DNA of 64,000 nucleotides from Alkalilacustris brevis. Lineage in GTDB: Bacteria > Pseudomonadota > Alphaproteobacteria > Rhodobacterales > Rhodobacteraceae. The notes beneath the pieces were generated by a model that worked only from the letters and a program-made list of their open reading frames with translations, was not told where the DNA came from and made no database searches. Of the stretch, positions 42,763-52,798 are shown one piece after another (the stretch's first letter is position 1; the number at the start of each line of letters is the position of its first letter). Both the position numbers and the translations under genes were made by a program. The stretch lies in assembly GCF_003350345.1 (NCBI RefSeq), contig NZ_QNVJ01000009.1, positions 51,091 through 115,090 of the forward strand, read 5' to 3'.

Positions 42763-45426
42763 ATGCCCAGCCTCAACGATATCCGCAGCACCTTTCTGGA
42801 TTATTTCGCCCGCAACGATCACCAGGTCGTCGAGTCCTCGCCGCTTGTGCCGCGCAACGATCCGACGCTGATGTTTGTCAATTCGGGCATGGTGCAGTTC
42901 AAGAATGTCTTCACCGGGGTGGAGCATCGCGATTACAAGCGCGCCGTGACCAGCCAGAAATGCGTGCGCGCCGGCGGCAAGCATAATGATCTCGACAATG
43001 TCGGCTACACCGCGCGGCATCACACCTTCTTCGAGATGCTGGGTAACTTCAGCTTCGGCGATTATTTCAAGGAGGCCGCAATTCCTTTCGCCTGGGAGTT
43101 GCTGACCCGCGAATACGGCATTTCGAAAGACCGGCTGCTTGTCACCGTCTATCACACCGATGACGAGGCCGCCGCGATCTGGAAAAAGGTGGCCGGGCTG
43201 CCCGATGACCGGATCATCCGCATCCCCACCAATGACAATTTCTGGATGATGGGCCCGACCGGCCCCTGCGGCCCCTGCACTGAGATATTCTACGATCACG
43301 GCGACCACATCCCCGGCGGCCCGCCGGGCAGCCCCGATGAGGATGGCGACCGTTTCATCGAAATCTGGAACCTCGTCTTCATGCAGTTCGAGCAGTTCGA
43401 GGACGGCGCGCGCAAGGATCTGGCAGCGCAATCCATCGACACCGGGATGGGGCTGGAACGGATCGGCGCGCTCTTGCAGGGCAAGCACGACAATTATGAC
43501 ACCGACCTGATGCGCGCGCTCATCGAGGCCTCGGCCAATGCCACCAGCGCCGATCCGGACGGCCCCGGCCGCATCCATCACCGGGTGATCGCCGATCACC
43601 TGCGTTCCACCGCGTTCCTGATCGCCGATGGGGTGATGCCATCGAATGAGGGGCGCGGCTATGTGCTGCGCCGGATCATGCGGCGTGCGATGCGCCATGC
43701 GCACCAGCTGGGCGCCGACGAGCCGCTGATGTATCGCCTGGTACATGCGCTGGTGCGCAAGATGGGCGGGCATTACCCCGAGCTGGTCCGCGCCGAGGCG
43801 CTGGTGACGGAAACCCTGAAGCTGGAAGAAACCCGCTTCCGCCAGACGCTTGATCGCGGGCTGCGACTGCTCGATGACGAACTCGCGCGCCTGCCCGACG
43901 GTGCGACCCTGCCCGGCGATGCCGCTTTCCGGCTATACGATACCTATGGCTTCCCGCTCGACCTGACCCAAGACGCCCTGCGCGAGAAGGGCCGCGCAGT
44001 GGATGTGGCCGGGTTCGAGGCCGCCATGGCCGAACAGAAGGCCAAGGCCCGCGCCGCCTGGGCCGGTTCGGGCGAAACGAAAGAGGCCGCGATCTGGTTC
44101 GACCTGGCCGAGAAACACGGTGCGACCGAGTTTCTGGGCTATGACACTGACAGCGCCGAGGGGCAGGTGCTGGCACTGGTGCGTGACGGTGCCGCGATCA
44201 AGCGCGCCGAGGCGGGCGAGAGCGTGCAGATCATCGTCAACCAGACGCCCTTTTATGGCGAGGCCGGCGGCCAGGTGGGCGATACCGGCACCATCCGCAC
44301 CGAACACGGGCAGGCGCGCGTCACCGACACGCTGCGCGCGCAGGGGCTGTTCATCCATGTCGCGGAAGTGACCGAGGGGCATATCACCCTCGGCGCGGCG
44401 GCCGAACTGGCGGTTGACCGTGACAGGCGCGCGCGCATCAAGGCCAACCACTCGGCCACGCACCTGCTGCACGAGGCGCTGCGGCAGGCCCTGGGTGATC
44501 ACGTCGCGCAACGTGGCAGCCTGAACGCGCCGGACCGGCTGCGCTTCGATTTCAGCCACGGCGCGCCGCTGAGCGCGGCCGAGCGCGCCGCCGTGCAGCA
44601 GGAGGTCAACGCCTATATCCGCCAGAACGCGCCGGTCGTGACCCGGATCATGACCCCGGATGACGCCCGTGGCGTTGGCGCGCAGGCGCTTTTTGGCGAG
44701 AAATACGGCGACGAGGTGCGCGTGGTGTCGATGGGCCGCGCGCCCGGCTCGGGCAAGGGGCTGGACAAGGCGACCTACTCGATAGAGCTGTGCGGCGGCA
44801 CCCATGTCAGGCGCACAGGCGAGATCGGCGCCATGGTAATCGTGGCCGATCAGGCCTCGTCGGCCGGGGTGCGGCGGATCGAGGCGCTGACCGGCCAGGC
44901 CGCCATCGACTGGCTGGAGGCGCAGGCCGAACAGTTGCACGGCCTGATGGGGCAGTTGAAATCGCCCACCTTCGAGGACGCGCAGAAGAAGCTGTCCGCA
45001 CTGCAGGCCGAGAACCGCGCGCTGCAAAACGAACTGGCGCAGCTTCGGCGCGAACTGGCCATGGGCGGCGGCGGTGCGGCCAGCGGCCCCGAGTCGCGCG
45101 ATCTTGGCGGCGTGAAGTTCCTCGCGCAGGTGCTCAAGGGCGTGACGGGCAAGGAACTTCCCGGCCTGATTGACGAGGCCAAGGCGCGGCTGGGCAGCGG
45201 CGCGGTGCTGCTGGTGGCCGATGCGGGCGGCAAGGCTGCCGTGGCCGCAGGCGTCACCGCGGATCTGACCGAACGGCTTTCGGCGGTGGACATGGTGCGC
45301 GCCGCGGCGGCGGAACTGGGCGGCAAGGGCGGCGGCGGACGGCCCGACATGGCGCAGGCCGGGGGCTCGGACCCGTCGCGCGCCGATGCGGCCATTGCCG
45401 CAGTAGAGAAACTGATTGGAGGGTAA
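42763..45426 (+). CDS. alaS: Alanyl-tRNA synthetase
   Basis: An 887-residue class II synthetase. The catalytic core is at the N-terminus ([41 protein letters not shown]). The editing domain has [13 protein letters not shown] and [13 protein letters not shown] as zinc-binding blocks, and the C-terminal DHHA1-type domain follows. The ATG at 42763 is chosen over GTG 42760 because AAGGA lies five bases upstream of the ATG. It is followed four bases later by a DUF1330 gene with its own GGAGGG site. Confidence 0.98.
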   Translation: MPSLNDIRSTFLDYFARNDHQVVESSPLVPRNDPTLMFVNSGMVQFKNVFTGVEHRDYKRAVTSQKCVRAGGKHNDLDNVGYTARHHTFFEMLGNFSFGDYFKEAAIPFAWELLTREYGISKDRLLVTVYHTDDEAAAIWKKVAGLPDDRIIRIPTNDNFWMMGPTGPCGPCTEIFYDHGDHIPGGPPGSPDEDGDRFIEIWNLVFMQFEQFEDGARKDLAAQSIDTGMGLERIGALLQGKHDNYDTDLMRALIEASANATSADPDGPGRIHHRVIADHLRSTAFLIADGVMPSNEGRGYVLRRIMRRAMRHAHQLGADEPLMYRLVHALVRKMGGHYPELVRAEALVTETLKLEETRFRQTLDRGLRLLDDELARLPDGATLPGDAAFRLYDTYGFPLDLTQDALREKGRAVDVAGFEAAMAEQKAKARAAWAGSGETKEAAIWFDLAEKHGATEFLGYDTDSAEGQVLALVRDGAAIKRAEAGESVQIIVNQTPFYGEAGGQVGDTGTIRTEHGQARVTDTLRAQGLFIHVAEVTEGHITLGAAAELAVDRDRRARIKANHSATHLLHEALRQALGDHVAQRGSLNAPDRLRFDFSHGAPLSAAERAAVQQEVNAYIRQNAPVVTRIMTPDDARGVGAQALFGEKYGDEVRVVSMGRAPGSGKGLDKATYSIELCGGTHVRRTGEIGAMVIVADQASSAGVRRIEALTGQAAIDWLEAQAEQLHGLMGQLKSPTFEDAQKKLSALQAENRALQNELAQLRRELAMGGGGAASGPESRDLGGVKFLAQVLKGVTGKELPGLIDEAKARLGSGAVLLVADAGGKAAVAAGVTADLTERLSAVDMVRAAAAELGGKGGGGRPDMAQAGGSDPSRADAAIAAVEKLIGG

Positions 45427-45430
45427 GCCG

Positions 45431-45724
45431 ATGGGTGCGTTCTGGATTGCACATGTCGACGTGACGGATGAAGAGGCCTATGGCCGTTACGCCGCCATCG
45501 CCACCGAGGCCATCGCCGCCCATGGCGGGCGGTTTCTGGCGCGCGGCGGGCGCTACCGGCAGATGGAGGGGCGCGACCGCCCGCGCAATGTGGTGGCGCA
45601 TTTCCCCAGCTTCGAGGCGGCCGTGGAATGCTATGAATCGCCGCGCTACCAGGAGGCGCTGAGCCATGCGCGCGGTGCCTCGGAACGCGATCTGGTGATC
45701 GTCGAGGAGAACGTGCCCGGCTGA
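45431..45724 (+). CDS. DUF1330 family protein
   Basis: A 97-residue protein with the dimeric alpha+beta barrel pattern of DUF1330. It starts MGAFWIAHVDVTDEEAYGRY and contains FLARGGRYRQMEGRDRPRNVVAHFPSFEAAVECYESPRYQEAL. No catalytic function is established for the family. It is co-directional with alaS, with a four-base gap and GGAGGG seven bases before the ATG, so it is probably co-transcribed. Confidence 0.85.
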   Translation: MGAFWIAHVDVTDEEAYGRYAAIATEAIAAHGGRFLARGGRYRQMEGRDRPRNVVAHFPSFEAAVECYESPRYQEALSHARGASERDLVIVEENVPG

Positions 45725-45786
45725 GGCCCGGCGGGCCCCCACCGCCTGCACGATGATCGGAGCCGCTGTGCTTGCAGCAGGCGGCG

Positions 45787-45823
45787 GATGCCTTCGGCGA
45801 GGATATTTTTCCCAAGAAGAAGG
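45787..45823 (+). repeat. GGATATTT intergenic repeat, GAAGAAG type, copy 10
   Basis: GATGCCTTCGGCGA leads into GGATATTTTTCC and CAAGAAGAAGG. It lies 62 bases after the DUF1330 stop, oriented with it. The 14-base flank is identical to that of copy 2, tying the GAAGAAG and TCACAGTGAAGGG types into one family. Confidence 0.75.
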
Positions 45824-45972
45824 CGCGGTTTCGCGCAATTTCCCCGGTGCGGGCGCGCGCCCGACGGGTCCCGGGGCCGGGCACGAGCGGCCTTCGCAAA
45901 CCCCGCGTGCTTTGTGCCAAGGGGGCAATGGGGCGGGCGCAGGCCGTGCCGCCGGCCCGCTTCCCGCTGGTG

Positions 45973-46329
45973 TCACGCCTCCGTCTGTTTGCCGCGCAGG
46001 AGCGACTGCACCACATAGACCAGCACCGCCAGCCCCACCGCGCCCAGTGCCGCGACCCCCAGCAACACGATCCAGTCGATCGGGCCGCCCATATCGCCAA
46101 GGCGCGAATTCGTGATCCACAGGACGAACCAGACCGCCGCGATGGCACCGAATGGCATGGACAATTGCGCAATCAGATACTTGCGAAACGACAGCGCGCG
46201 GTCGCGCACCAGCACATAGACCCAGGTCGCCGTGATCACCACGGCTAGCGCCACAAGCCCCCAGAACAGCCAGCGTCCGAACATTTCCTCGAACACGGCG
46301 ATCAGGGTGCTGAGTGTCATCTCTTCCAT
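45973..46329 (-). CDS. Small polytopic membrane protein beside sqr (possibly DUF5368)
   Basis: A 118-residue protein with three or four hydrophobic segments (about residues 18-40, 50-72 and 85-110). They are separated by a short basic loop RDRALSFRKYLIAQ. It has no cofactor motif. Its ATG is preceded by AGGAGGG and lies 13 bases after the sqr stop, so it is an operon partner of the sulfide:quinone oxidoreductase. It may help anchor the quinone reaction or have a separate membrane role. The family name is tentative. Confidence 0.7.
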   Translation of the reverse strand: MEEMTLSTLIAVFEEMFGRWLFWGLVALAVVITATWVYVLVRDRALSFRKYLIAQLSMPFGAIAAVWFVLWITNSRLGDMGGPIDWIVLLGVAALGAVGLAVLVYVVQSLLRGKQTEA

Positions 46330-46342
46330 GGTTGTTCCCTCC

Positions 46343-47659
46343 TCAGGCGCGGCCGCGCAGCATGGCGTTATAGGTGGCCTTGAGCGCGACTTCCTTCATC
46401 AGCCATGAGATCCACAGCTCTTCGAGCGGAGCGATCACGCCGGGGAAGGACGGCACCAGGTTGTCGTTGTAGTCGAACTCGATCAGCATCGCGCGGCCGA
46501 CCCGGGTGATCAGCGGGCAGGAGGTGTAGCCGTCGAAGCGGCGGGTGCCCTCGCGCCCGGCCAGTTCCGAGACCAGGTGATCCTCGACCACCGGCAGGTG
46601 CCACTTGACGCTTGCGGCGGTCTTGCCCTTGGGCACGCCGTTGATGTCGCCGATGCCGAAGACATTGGGATAGCGCGCGTGGCGCAGGGTGTGCATGTCG
46701 ACCTCGATCCAGCCCTGATCGGTCCAGCGGTCGGCCCAGCTGAGGCCCGAGTCGCGCACCACCTGGGGCGCCCGCTGCGGCGGGATCACGTTGATGAAGT
46801 CGTAGCCCAACTCGACCGGCCCGCCGGGCGTGTCATAGGTGGCGATCTTGCGCTCGGCGTCGAGCGCGCGCAGCACATGCGAATAGCGCACGTCGATGCC
46901 GCGATCGTCAAACAGCATGCGCACTTTCTCGTTGACGATGGGCACCCCGAAGAGCGAGCCCGCATGTGCCGCATAGATGATCTGGCAATCGCCCCGCGTG
47001 CCCTTGCTGCGCGCCCGGTCATCGGTGAGGAACGCGTATTTCAGGGGGGCGCCTGCGCATTTCATCTCTGTCGCGGGGCGGCCGATATGGGCGACGCCGC
47101 CGCGATCGGTGTAGCGATCCATCTCGCGCCAGGTGGCGGCTGCGGCCTCGGGGCTGGCGTAATGGGCGCCGATGCCGTCCTGCCCGACCATGTCGAGCGA
47201 GAACCCCTCGATCGCGTCCCAGTCAAGCGTGAGCCCGGTGGCGACGATCAGGTAATCATAGTCGAGCCGCGTGCCGCCGGTGGTGGTGACGCGCTGGGCT
47301 TCAGGGTCGATCTCGGCGGCGTATTCGGCGATCCACTCGATCGAACGGGGCAACCATTCGCCGGTGCTGCTTGCCGAATAGGAGGCCGGGCGCAGCCCCG
47401 ACGCGATCAGGGTGAAGCCGGGCTGATACCAGTGCTGCTGGCGACCGTCCACGATGGTGATGCGCGCGCCCTCGATGCGCGCCGCCAGCCGGTTGGCGAT
47501 GGCCGCGCCACCAGCCCCCGCACCCAGGATCACGATGCGGGCCGAGCTGCGCACGGTTTGCGCCGGCGCGGGCGCGGTCAGTGCCGCAGTGGCAAGCCCC
47601 CCGGCGGCCAGCCCCAGAAACCCCCGACGCGAAGTGGCGAGGTCGCGAAGTTCGTTCAT
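46343..47659 (-). CDS. sqr: Sulfide:quinone oxidoreductase (SQR), type II-like, Tat-exported
   Basis: A 438-residue FAD enzyme. A twin-Arg signal SRRGFLGLAAGG (residues 10-21) suggests folding before export. The FAD site is ILGAGAGGAAIANRLAARI. C201 in MKCAGAPLKYAFL and C381 in YTSCPLIT are the two disulfide cysteines that carry sulfur in mitochondrial-type SQR; C225 is additional. The enzyme oxidises sulfide and passes electrons to quinone. GAGGAG precedes the ATG. It is divergent from the Rrf2 regulator, and a perfect TTGAT-N4-ATCAA box lies 56 bases upstream of its start codon. It is followed by a small membrane-protein gene. Confidence 0.9.
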   Translation of the reverse strand: MNELRDLATSRRGFLGLAAGGLATAALTAPAPAQTVRSSARIVILGAGAGGAAIANRLAARIEGARITIVDGRQQHWYQPGFTLIASGLRPASYSASSTGEWLPRSIEWIAEYAAEIDPEAQRVTTTGGTRLDYDYLIVATGLTLDWDAIEGFSLDMVGQDGIGAHYASPEAAAATWREMDRYTDRGGVAHIGRPATEMKCAGAPLKYAFLTDDRARSKGTRGDCQIIYAAHAGSLFGVPIVNEKVRMLFDDRGIDVRYSHVLRALDAERKIATYDTPGGPVELGYDFINVIPPQRAPQVVRDSGLSWADRWTDQGWIEVDMHTLRHARYPNVFGIGDINGVPKGKTAASVKWHLPVVEDHLVSELAGREGTRRFDGYTSCPLITRVGRAMLIEFDYNDNLVPSFPGVIAPLEELWISWLMKEVALKATYNAMLRGRA

Positions 47660-47714
47660 GTGAGTGCTCCTCTATATATATTTTGAATATTGCATATGTA
47701 ATCGTCTGCAATCC

Positions 47715-47728
47715 TTGATGCAAATCAA
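47715..47728. promoter_or_regulatory. FNR/FnrL-type box near sqr
   Basis: TTGAT-GCAA-ATCAA is an exact match to the FnrL consensus used in Rhodobacter. It lies 56 bases from the sqr start codon, so sqr expression probably responds to oxygen. Confidence 0.75.
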
Positions 47729-47810
47729 TATTGGTGCAGGCAGGGCACCTCATTGCCGCCGGGGGCAGCGCCTGGCCACCAGGATGGCCCCTGCGAGCGG
47801 GCGCGCGAAT

Positions 47811-47824
47811 TTGATCTTTGTCAA
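47811..47824. promoter_or_regulatory. Second FNR-like box near the Rrf2 gene
   Basis: TTGAT-CTTT-GTCAA matches the consensus at nine of ten fixed bases. It lies 59 bases from the Rrf2 start codon. Together with the first box it gives each divergent gene its own site. Confidence 0.55.
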
Positions 47825-47882
47825 GGCAGCGATCCTGAAAGTCTGCAAATCTGATACCTGTTTTGGCAAACAGGAGGCTCTC

Positions 47883-48359
47883 ATGCGATTGACGCAACGT
47901 ACCAATCTGGCGCTGCGGGCGCTGATGTTCTGCGCCGTCAATGATGGCCGGATCGTGCGCAAGCAGGATGTCGCAGAGCGCTGCAATGTCTCGGAAAACC
48001 ACCTGGCGCAGGTTATAAACGGGCTGGCGCGCACGGGCTTCATAACCACCTTGCGTGGTCGCCATGGCGGTTTTCGGCTGTCGCGCCCGATGGAGCAGAT
48101 CAATATCGGTCATGTCGCGCGCGAGTTCGAGGGCGGCGTGCCGCTGGCGGAGTGTTTCGCGGCCGGACGCAACGAGTGCCCGCTTGCCTCGGCCTGCCGT
48201 CTGCGCGATGCGCTGGCCCGTGCGGTCGCGGCGTTTTATGCCACGCTCGATGAACTCACCCTTGCGGATATGGTGGAGTGCAACGAGGGGCTGGAGCAGA
48301 TCCTCGCCCTGCCGGAGGCCCTTCCGCGCTGCAATCGCGCGCTTGCGGCGGCCGGGTAG
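47883..48359 (+). CDS. Rrf2-family Fe-S regulator (NsrR/IscR-like)
   Basis: A 158-residue Rrf2 regulator. The winged HTH runs MRLTQRTNLALRALMFCAVNDGRIVRKQDVAERCNVSENHLAQVINGL with the recognition region SENHLAQVINGLARTGFITT. The cluster-binding cysteines are in LAECFAAGRNECPLASACRL with C-x7-C-x5-C spacing, close to the C-x4-C-x5-C of NsrR. It probably senses nitric oxide, oxygen or iron-sulfur status. AGGAGG lies six bases before the ATG. It is divergent from sqr with FNR boxes between, so sqr may be its target. Confidence 0.88.
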   Translation: MRLTQRTNLALRALMFCAVNDGRIVRKQDVAERCNVSENHLAQVINGLARTGFITTLRGRHGGFRLSRPMEQINIGHVAREFEGGVPLAECFAAGRNECPLASACRLRDALARAVAAFYATLDELTLADMVECNEGLEQILALPEALPRCNRALAAAG

Positions 48360-48444
48360 GGCTGCAGCAATTCGGCTTTCGGTCGAAACGTCGGGTTTGT
48401 GTAACCTGTTGTTTCAAGGCGATCCCGCCTGACTGGCAATTTCT

Positions 48445-49026
48445 CTAGCGGGTCAGGAGCAGGCGGTCGCGCTCGATCTCGATCCGGGCAAATCGCTGAA
48501 GATAGCTCATGCCCAGCAGCGACAGGCCCAGTTCGCCCTCGTTGACCCAGGCGGTGACGTTGCGATCGACGATGCCGCCCAGCGACACGCGGTCAAGCGT
48601 GACTCGCGCGGTGCGCACCACGCCATTGGCCGTCTGTGCCCGCCCGGTGTAGGAGAGCGTGTCGGGGTCAAGGCCGATCCGCCGTGCATCGTCATGCGAG
48701 ATCACCATGTCGGTGGCCCCGGTATCGACGACAAAGCGCACCGGTTCGCCCTCGATTTCAAGGGTGATGTAATAGTGCCCGTCAGGCGCGCGCGGCACCT
48801 CGACCCGGCCTTCGCTGACATTGACCGCCTGGCTGGGCATGACGCTGTGGCGGATATCGCCCCACAGCCCGTAGGCCGCGATGGCCCCCAGAAAGATCAA
48901 CCCCCACAGCAGCGCCTGGCGCAACACCACACCCAGCCGGTCGCGGTTGGCGATCAGCATGTAGGTCAGCAGCACCGCCCCAAGCAGCGCAAGATAGCCA
49001 AGCCGGCCAATATCGTCGGTGGTCAT
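48445..49026 (-). CDS. Retropepsin-like aspartic protease, membrane-anchored (TIGR02281 type)
   Basis: A 193-residue protein. Two N-terminal hydrophobic segments (about residues 8-28 and 36-54) anchor it. The C-terminal retropepsin domain has the catalytic D101-T-G in FVVDTGATDMVIS and ends GLSLLGMSYLQRFARIEIER, the flap and strand region. The family cleaves periplasmic or inner-membrane targets. ATG 49026 is preferred over an outer start at 49050, although the ribosome site is weak for both. A stretch at 48412-48443 between it and the convergent Rrf2 gene resembles the stem-loop at 26561-26604. Confidence 0.85.
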   Translation of the reverse strand: MTTDDIGRLGYLALLGAVLLTYMLIANRDRLGVVLRQALLWGLIFLGAIAAYGLWGDIRHSVMPSQAVNVSEGRVEVPRAPDGHYYITLEIEGEPVRFVVDTGATDMVISHDDARRIGLDPDTLSYTGRAQTANGVVRTARVTLDRVSLGGIVDRNVTAWVNEGELGLSLLGMSYLQRFARIEIERDRLLLTR

Positions 49027-49083
49027 GTCGTCATCCGCTCCAGCCAACATACCTAGACCGCCAGACGCCCGCTGTCAGCGCCC

Positions 49084-49722
49084 TCAAAGGCCGAAAAGCC
49101 CGATTGCCCGCATCCCGTCGATCACAAACTGGACAGAAAGCGCCGCCAGCAGCATCCCCAGAAGCCGCGTGACCACCAGTGTGCCGATCCGGCCCAGCCC
49201 GCGCTCGATCAGCCCGGCGGCCAGAAACAACGAGAAAACCACCATCAGCACCACGAGCATCATCAGATGCACGGTCAGCACGCCCAGCCAGTCGCCCCGC
49301 GTCTGCCCGACCAGCAGGATCATCGAGGCCATCGCGCCGGGGCCGGCAATCAGCGGCATCGCCAGCGGAAAGACCGAAGGGTCATCCTGCGGATGCGCGT
49401 GCTGTTCTTCGTCAGCGCGGCTTTCGCGGCGGCGCGAGCGCCGGTCGAACAGCATGTCGAGCGCGGTCAGGAACAGCAATATGCCGCCGGCGATCTGAAA
49501 GGCGGGCATCGAGATGCCGATGAAGCCCAGCAGCACCTCGCCCGCCAGTCCGAACACCAGCAATAGCCCCGCCGCCACGAGACAGGCGCGCAACGCCACT
49601 GCGCGGCGCGCCTGCGGCGCCATGCCCTGGGTCAGCGCCACGAAAACCGGCGTCAGCCCGATCGGGTCGACAATGACGAAAAGCGTCACGAATGCCGTGA
49701 CGACAAAGGCCGGATCCATCAC
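49084..49722 (-). CDS. MarC family integral membrane protein
   Basis: A 212-residue protein with six hydrophobic segments. The MarC signature is FVTLFVIVDPIGLTPVFVALTQGM near residues 10-33 and FPLAMPLIAGPGAMASMILLVGQTRGDW in the middle. The cytoplasmic loop DRRSRRRESRADEEQHAHPQDD is strongly charged. The role of the family is unsettled; the E. coli protein is no longer thought to confer multidrug resistance. It lies upstream of the retropepsin gene on the same strand. Confidence 0.88.
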   Translation of the reverse strand: MMDPAFVVTAFVTLFVIVDPIGLTPVFVALTQGMAPQARRAVALRACLVAAGLLLVFGLAGEVLLGFIGISMPAFQIAGGILLFLTALDMLFDRRSRRRESRADEEQHAHPQDDPSVFPLAMPLIAGPGAMASMILLVGQTRGDWLGVLTVHLMMLVVLMVVFSLFLAAGLIERGLGRIGTLVVTRLLGMLLAALSVQFVIDGMRAIGLFGL

Positions 49723-49762
49723 CTCGCCCCCTCACACGTGGCCGCTGCCGCGGGCCCTTGGC

Positions 49763-51661
49763 TTATCCGCCCGCCTCTTCCAGCCGGGTCTGGGCAGTGA
49801 GCCACAGCGCTTCGGCGCGGTCGATCCCCTCCATGACTTCGGCGTATTTCTTTTGCCATGTCGCGGCCTGATGCGCCATATCGGGCGCGTAGAGTTCGGG
49901 GTCGGCCAGCTTGCCGGCCAGCTTGTCGCGCATCCCGTTCAGTTTTTCGAGCCGGGCCTCGCATTTGCGCACCTCGGCGCGCAGTTCGAGAATTTTCTCG
50001 CGCGGGGCACGCGTGGCGGCGGCGGCGCCGGTGCGGGGGGATGGCGGCTGCGCACCCGCCTTCTGCGCCGGCTTCTTTGCGCCATTGGCGGCCCCGTTGC
50101 CATCGCCCGCCAGCAGCATCTTGCGATAGGCATCGAGGTCGCCATCGTAAGGCGCGACGCGGCCACCCTGCACCAGCCAGAGCCTGTCAACCACCAGGCT
50201 GAGCAGGTGCATGTCATGGCTGACGATGATCACCGCGCCGGCATAGGCATTGAGCGCCTCGACCAGCGCCTCGCGGCTTTCAATGTCCAGGTGGTTGGTC
50301 GGTTCGTCCAGGATCAGAAGCTGCGGCGCGTCGATGGTCGCCAGAAGCAGCGACAGCCGCGCCTTCTGCCCGCCCGAAAGCCGCTCGACGGGGGTTTCCG
50401 CCTGGGCCTCGAACAGGCCAAAACCGGCAAGCCGGGCGCGCAGTCGCGCGGGGGCCTCGCTAGGGCGCAGGCGGCGGACATGGGCAAGCGGCGTGTCGCC
50501 TGGCTCAAGCTCTTCGATCTGGTGCTGGGCGAAATAGCCCACCCGCAGTTTCGACGCGCGGGTGATCTGCCCCGCGCAGGGCGTGAGCCGGCCCGAGAGC
50601 AGCTTGGCAAGGGTCGATTTGCCCTCGCCATTGCGACCCAAGAGCGCGATGCGGTCGTCCTGGTCGATACGCAGGTCAAGCTTGTGCAGCACCGGCGGGC
50701 CGTCATAGCCCACGGCCACATCCTCCAGCGCCAGGATGGGGGGCGAAAGCTCCTCGGGCGAGGGAAAGCTGAACGCCTGTTTCGCGGCTTCCTCCGGCGC
50801 GGTGATCGGGGTCATGCGTTCAAGCATCTTGATGCGCGACTGGGCCTGGCGGGCCTTGTTGGCCTGGGCGCGGAAGCGATCCACGAATTTCTGCATATGG
50901 GCGCGCCGCGCTTCCTGCTTGCGGGCCTCGGCGGCCTGCACGGCGCGCTGTTCGGCACGCATCCGCACGAAGGTGTCGTAAGGCCCCTGGTAGAGGGTGA
51001 GCTTGCGGTCCTCCAGATGCAGTATCGCGCCCACCGCCCGGTTCAGCAGGCCCCGGTCGTGGCTGATGATGATCACCGTGTGCGGGTAGCGCTGCAGATA
51101 ACTTTCCAGCCAGAGCGCGCCTTCGAGGTCGAGATAGTTCGTCGGCTCATCCAGAAGCAGCAGGTCGGGCCGGGCAAACAGCACGCCCGCCAGTGCCACG
51201 CGCATCCGCCAGCCGCCCGAGAAATCCGAACACGGCCTGCGCTGGGCGGCATCGTCAAAGCCCAGCCCCTTGAGGATCGCGCTGGCGCGGGCTTCGGCTG
51301 ACCAGGCATCGATATCGGCCAGCCGCGTCTGCACTTCGGCGATGCGCGCCGGGTCTGTGGTGCGCTCGGCCTCGGCCATCAGGGCGGCGCGCTCCTCGTC
51401 GGCGGCCAGCACGGTGTCGAGCAAGCTGGTGGCGGATGATGGCACCTCCTGCGCGACGCCGCCGATGCGCGCGCGCGGCGGCAGGGTGATTTCGCCGCCT
51501 TCCAGTGCCAACTCGCCCCGGATCAGGCGGAAAAGCGTGGTCTTGCCGGTGCCGTTGCGCCCCACCAGCCCGATCTTGTGGCCGTCGGGCACCATGGCGG
51601 AGGCCCCCTCGAACAGCGGGCGCCCTTCGACCGAATAGGAGATGTCGGAAATTTTCAGCAT
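49763..51661 (-). CDS. ABC-F family ATPase (YheS/Uup-like)
   Basis: A 632-residue soluble protein with two ABC domains. Walker A1 is GRNGTGKT at 34-41, the first signature is [12 protein letters not shown], and Walker B1 is [15 protein letters not shown]. The interdomain linker is [35 protein letters not shown]. Walker A2 is GRNGEGKS, the second signature [13 protein letters not shown] and Walker B2 [17 protein letters not shown]-terminal charged coiled coil ([23 protein letters not shown]) is present. ABC-F proteins bind the ribosomal E-site and help with stalled translation; this layout is closest to YheS. It is divergent from ndk. Confidence 0.92.
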   Translation of the reverse strand: MLKISDISYSVEGRPLFEGASAMVPDGHKIGLVGRNGTGKTTLFRLIRGELALEGGEITLPPRARIGGVAQEVPSSATSLLDTVLAADEERAALMAEAERTTDPARIAEVQTRLADIDAWSAEARASAILKGLGFDDAAQRRPCSDFSGGWRMRVALAGVLFARPDLLLLDEPTNYLDLEGALWLESYLQRYPHTVIIISHDRGLLNRAVGAILHLEDRKLTLYQGPYDTFVRMRAEQRAVQAAEARKQEARRAHMQKFVDRFRAQANKARQAQSRIKMLERMTPITAPEEAAKQAFSFPSPEELSPPILALEDVAVGYDGPPVLHKLDLRIDQDDRIALLGRNGEGKSTLAKLLSGRLTPCAGQITRASKLRVGYFAQHQIEELEPGDTPLAHVRRLRPSEAPARLRARLAGFGLFEAQAETPVERLSGGQKARLSLLLATIDAPQLLILDEPTNHLDIESREALVEALNAYAGAVIIVSHDMHLLSLVVDRLWLVQGGRVAPYDGDLDAYRKMLLAGDGNGAANGAKKPAQKAGAQPPSPRTGAAAATRAPREKILELRAEVRKCEARLEKLNGMRDKLAGKLADPELYAPDMAHQAATWQKKYAEVMEGIDRAEALWLTAQTRLEEAGG

Positions 51662-51849
51662 GCCTTCCCCTGCCTCATCGTTGCGGCAGGGTCAATCGGC
51701 AGATGACTGCGGCAGCAGGGCAGGGCGGTCTTGCGTGGTGCTTTCCTTCCCCGTCAGCGCGTGCTAGCAGGACGCCGCAATTCCCGGGGTGCGCGCGGGC
51801 CGGAACTGTGGCCGCGCGTGCCCCTTCTCAACAAGAGGCAACGACCCAA

Positions 51850-52272
51850 ATGGCAACCGAACGCACGCTTTCCATCATCAAGCCCGACGCAACCGCGCGT
51901 AACCTGACCGGCCAGATCAACGCCAAATTCGAAGAGGCCGGGCTGCGCATCGTTGCGCAGAAGCGCATCCGCCTGACCAAGGATCAAGCCGGCGAGTTCT
52001 ACGCCGTGCACAGTGAGCGCCCCTTCTATGACGAGCTGTGCGAATTCATGGCCTCGGCGCCTGTCGTCGTGCAGGTTCTGGAGGGCGAGAACGCCATCGC
52101 GAAAAACCGTGAAGTGATGGGCGCGACCAACCCCGCCGATGCGGCGCCGGGCACCATCCGTGCCGAATTCGCGCAATCGGTTGGCGAAAACTCGGTGCAC
52201 GGCTCGGACGCGCCGGAAACCGCCGCGCAGGAGATCGCCTATTTCTTCTCGGGGCTGGAACTGGTGGGCTGA
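51850..52272 (+). CDS. ndk: Nucleoside diphosphate kinase
   Basis: A 140-residue Ndk. The start [19 protein letters not shown], the [14 protein letters not shown] motif and the active-site H117 in [10 protein letters not shown] are all present. It transfers the gamma phosphate of ATP to nucleoside diphosphates through a phospho-histidine. It is convergent with the TfoX-C gene, only six bases from its stop. Confidence 0.97.
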   Translation: MATERTLSIIKPDATARNLTGQINAKFEEAGLRIVAQKRIRLTKDQAGEFYAVHSERPFYDELCEFMASAPVVVQVLEGENAIAKNREVMGATNPADAAPGTIRAEFAQSVGENSVHGSDAPETAAQEIAYFFSGLELVG

Positions 52273-52278
52273 ACGGGC

Positions 52279-52650
52279 TCAGCCGCGGCCCGGCGTCACC
52301 CGCCGGACCGGCACCACACCAAGCGCATCGAGGGCCGCTTCCAGATCGGAGCGGCCCTTTTCCTTGGCGCTCCTGCCGCCTGCGGCCTGCGCGACCAGCG
52401 CATCGAAACGCTTGCGCAGCGCGGCCTTCTCAGTGCCCTGGCAATCGTTCCACGGGCGGCCCTGCAACCCCATGACGATCACGTAATAGGCGATGAAATG
52501 CGGCCGGTGCCGCCCGCCTTGCAGCAGCCGCAGATAGGCCGCGTCTGCACCCATCTCGCGCAGCTCCTCGGCCGAGTGGATGCCGACATTGGCGAGGGCC
52601 TGTTGCATCGCCGGGCCGATATTGCGGATGCTGGAGGGTGGGGTGCTCAT
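52279..52650 (-). CDS. TfoX C-terminal-domain protein
   Basis: A 123-residue protein. The N-terminal 75 residues (IRNIGPAMQQALANVGIHSAEELREMGADAAYLRLLQ) match the TfoX/Sxy C-terminal domain, a helix-hairpin-helix-like fold. The TfoX N-terminal domain is absent. The remainder is a charged tail. In gamma-proteobacteria TfoX controls competence; a stand-alone C-domain has no known role. It ends six bases from the ndk stop. Confidence 0.82.
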   Translation of the reverse strand: MSTPPSSIRNIGPAMQQALANVGIHSAEELREMGADAAYLRLLQGGRHRPHFIAYYVIVMGLQGRPWNDCQGTEKAALRKRFDALVAQAAGGRSAKEKGRSDLEAALDALGVVPVRRVTPGRG

Positions 52651-52798
52651 GGGGTCCGTGGGGGGCTGCGTCAGGCGCGTGATTCGGGCGCTGTGGAAAG
52701 ATTACGCGCAGTGGCCGCAAATGCAAAAGGCGCAGCCGGTGGCTGCGCCTTCAGTTATTCCTGCGGGGCCGGGCGCGCGCGTCGGGGGCGCGGCGCGT

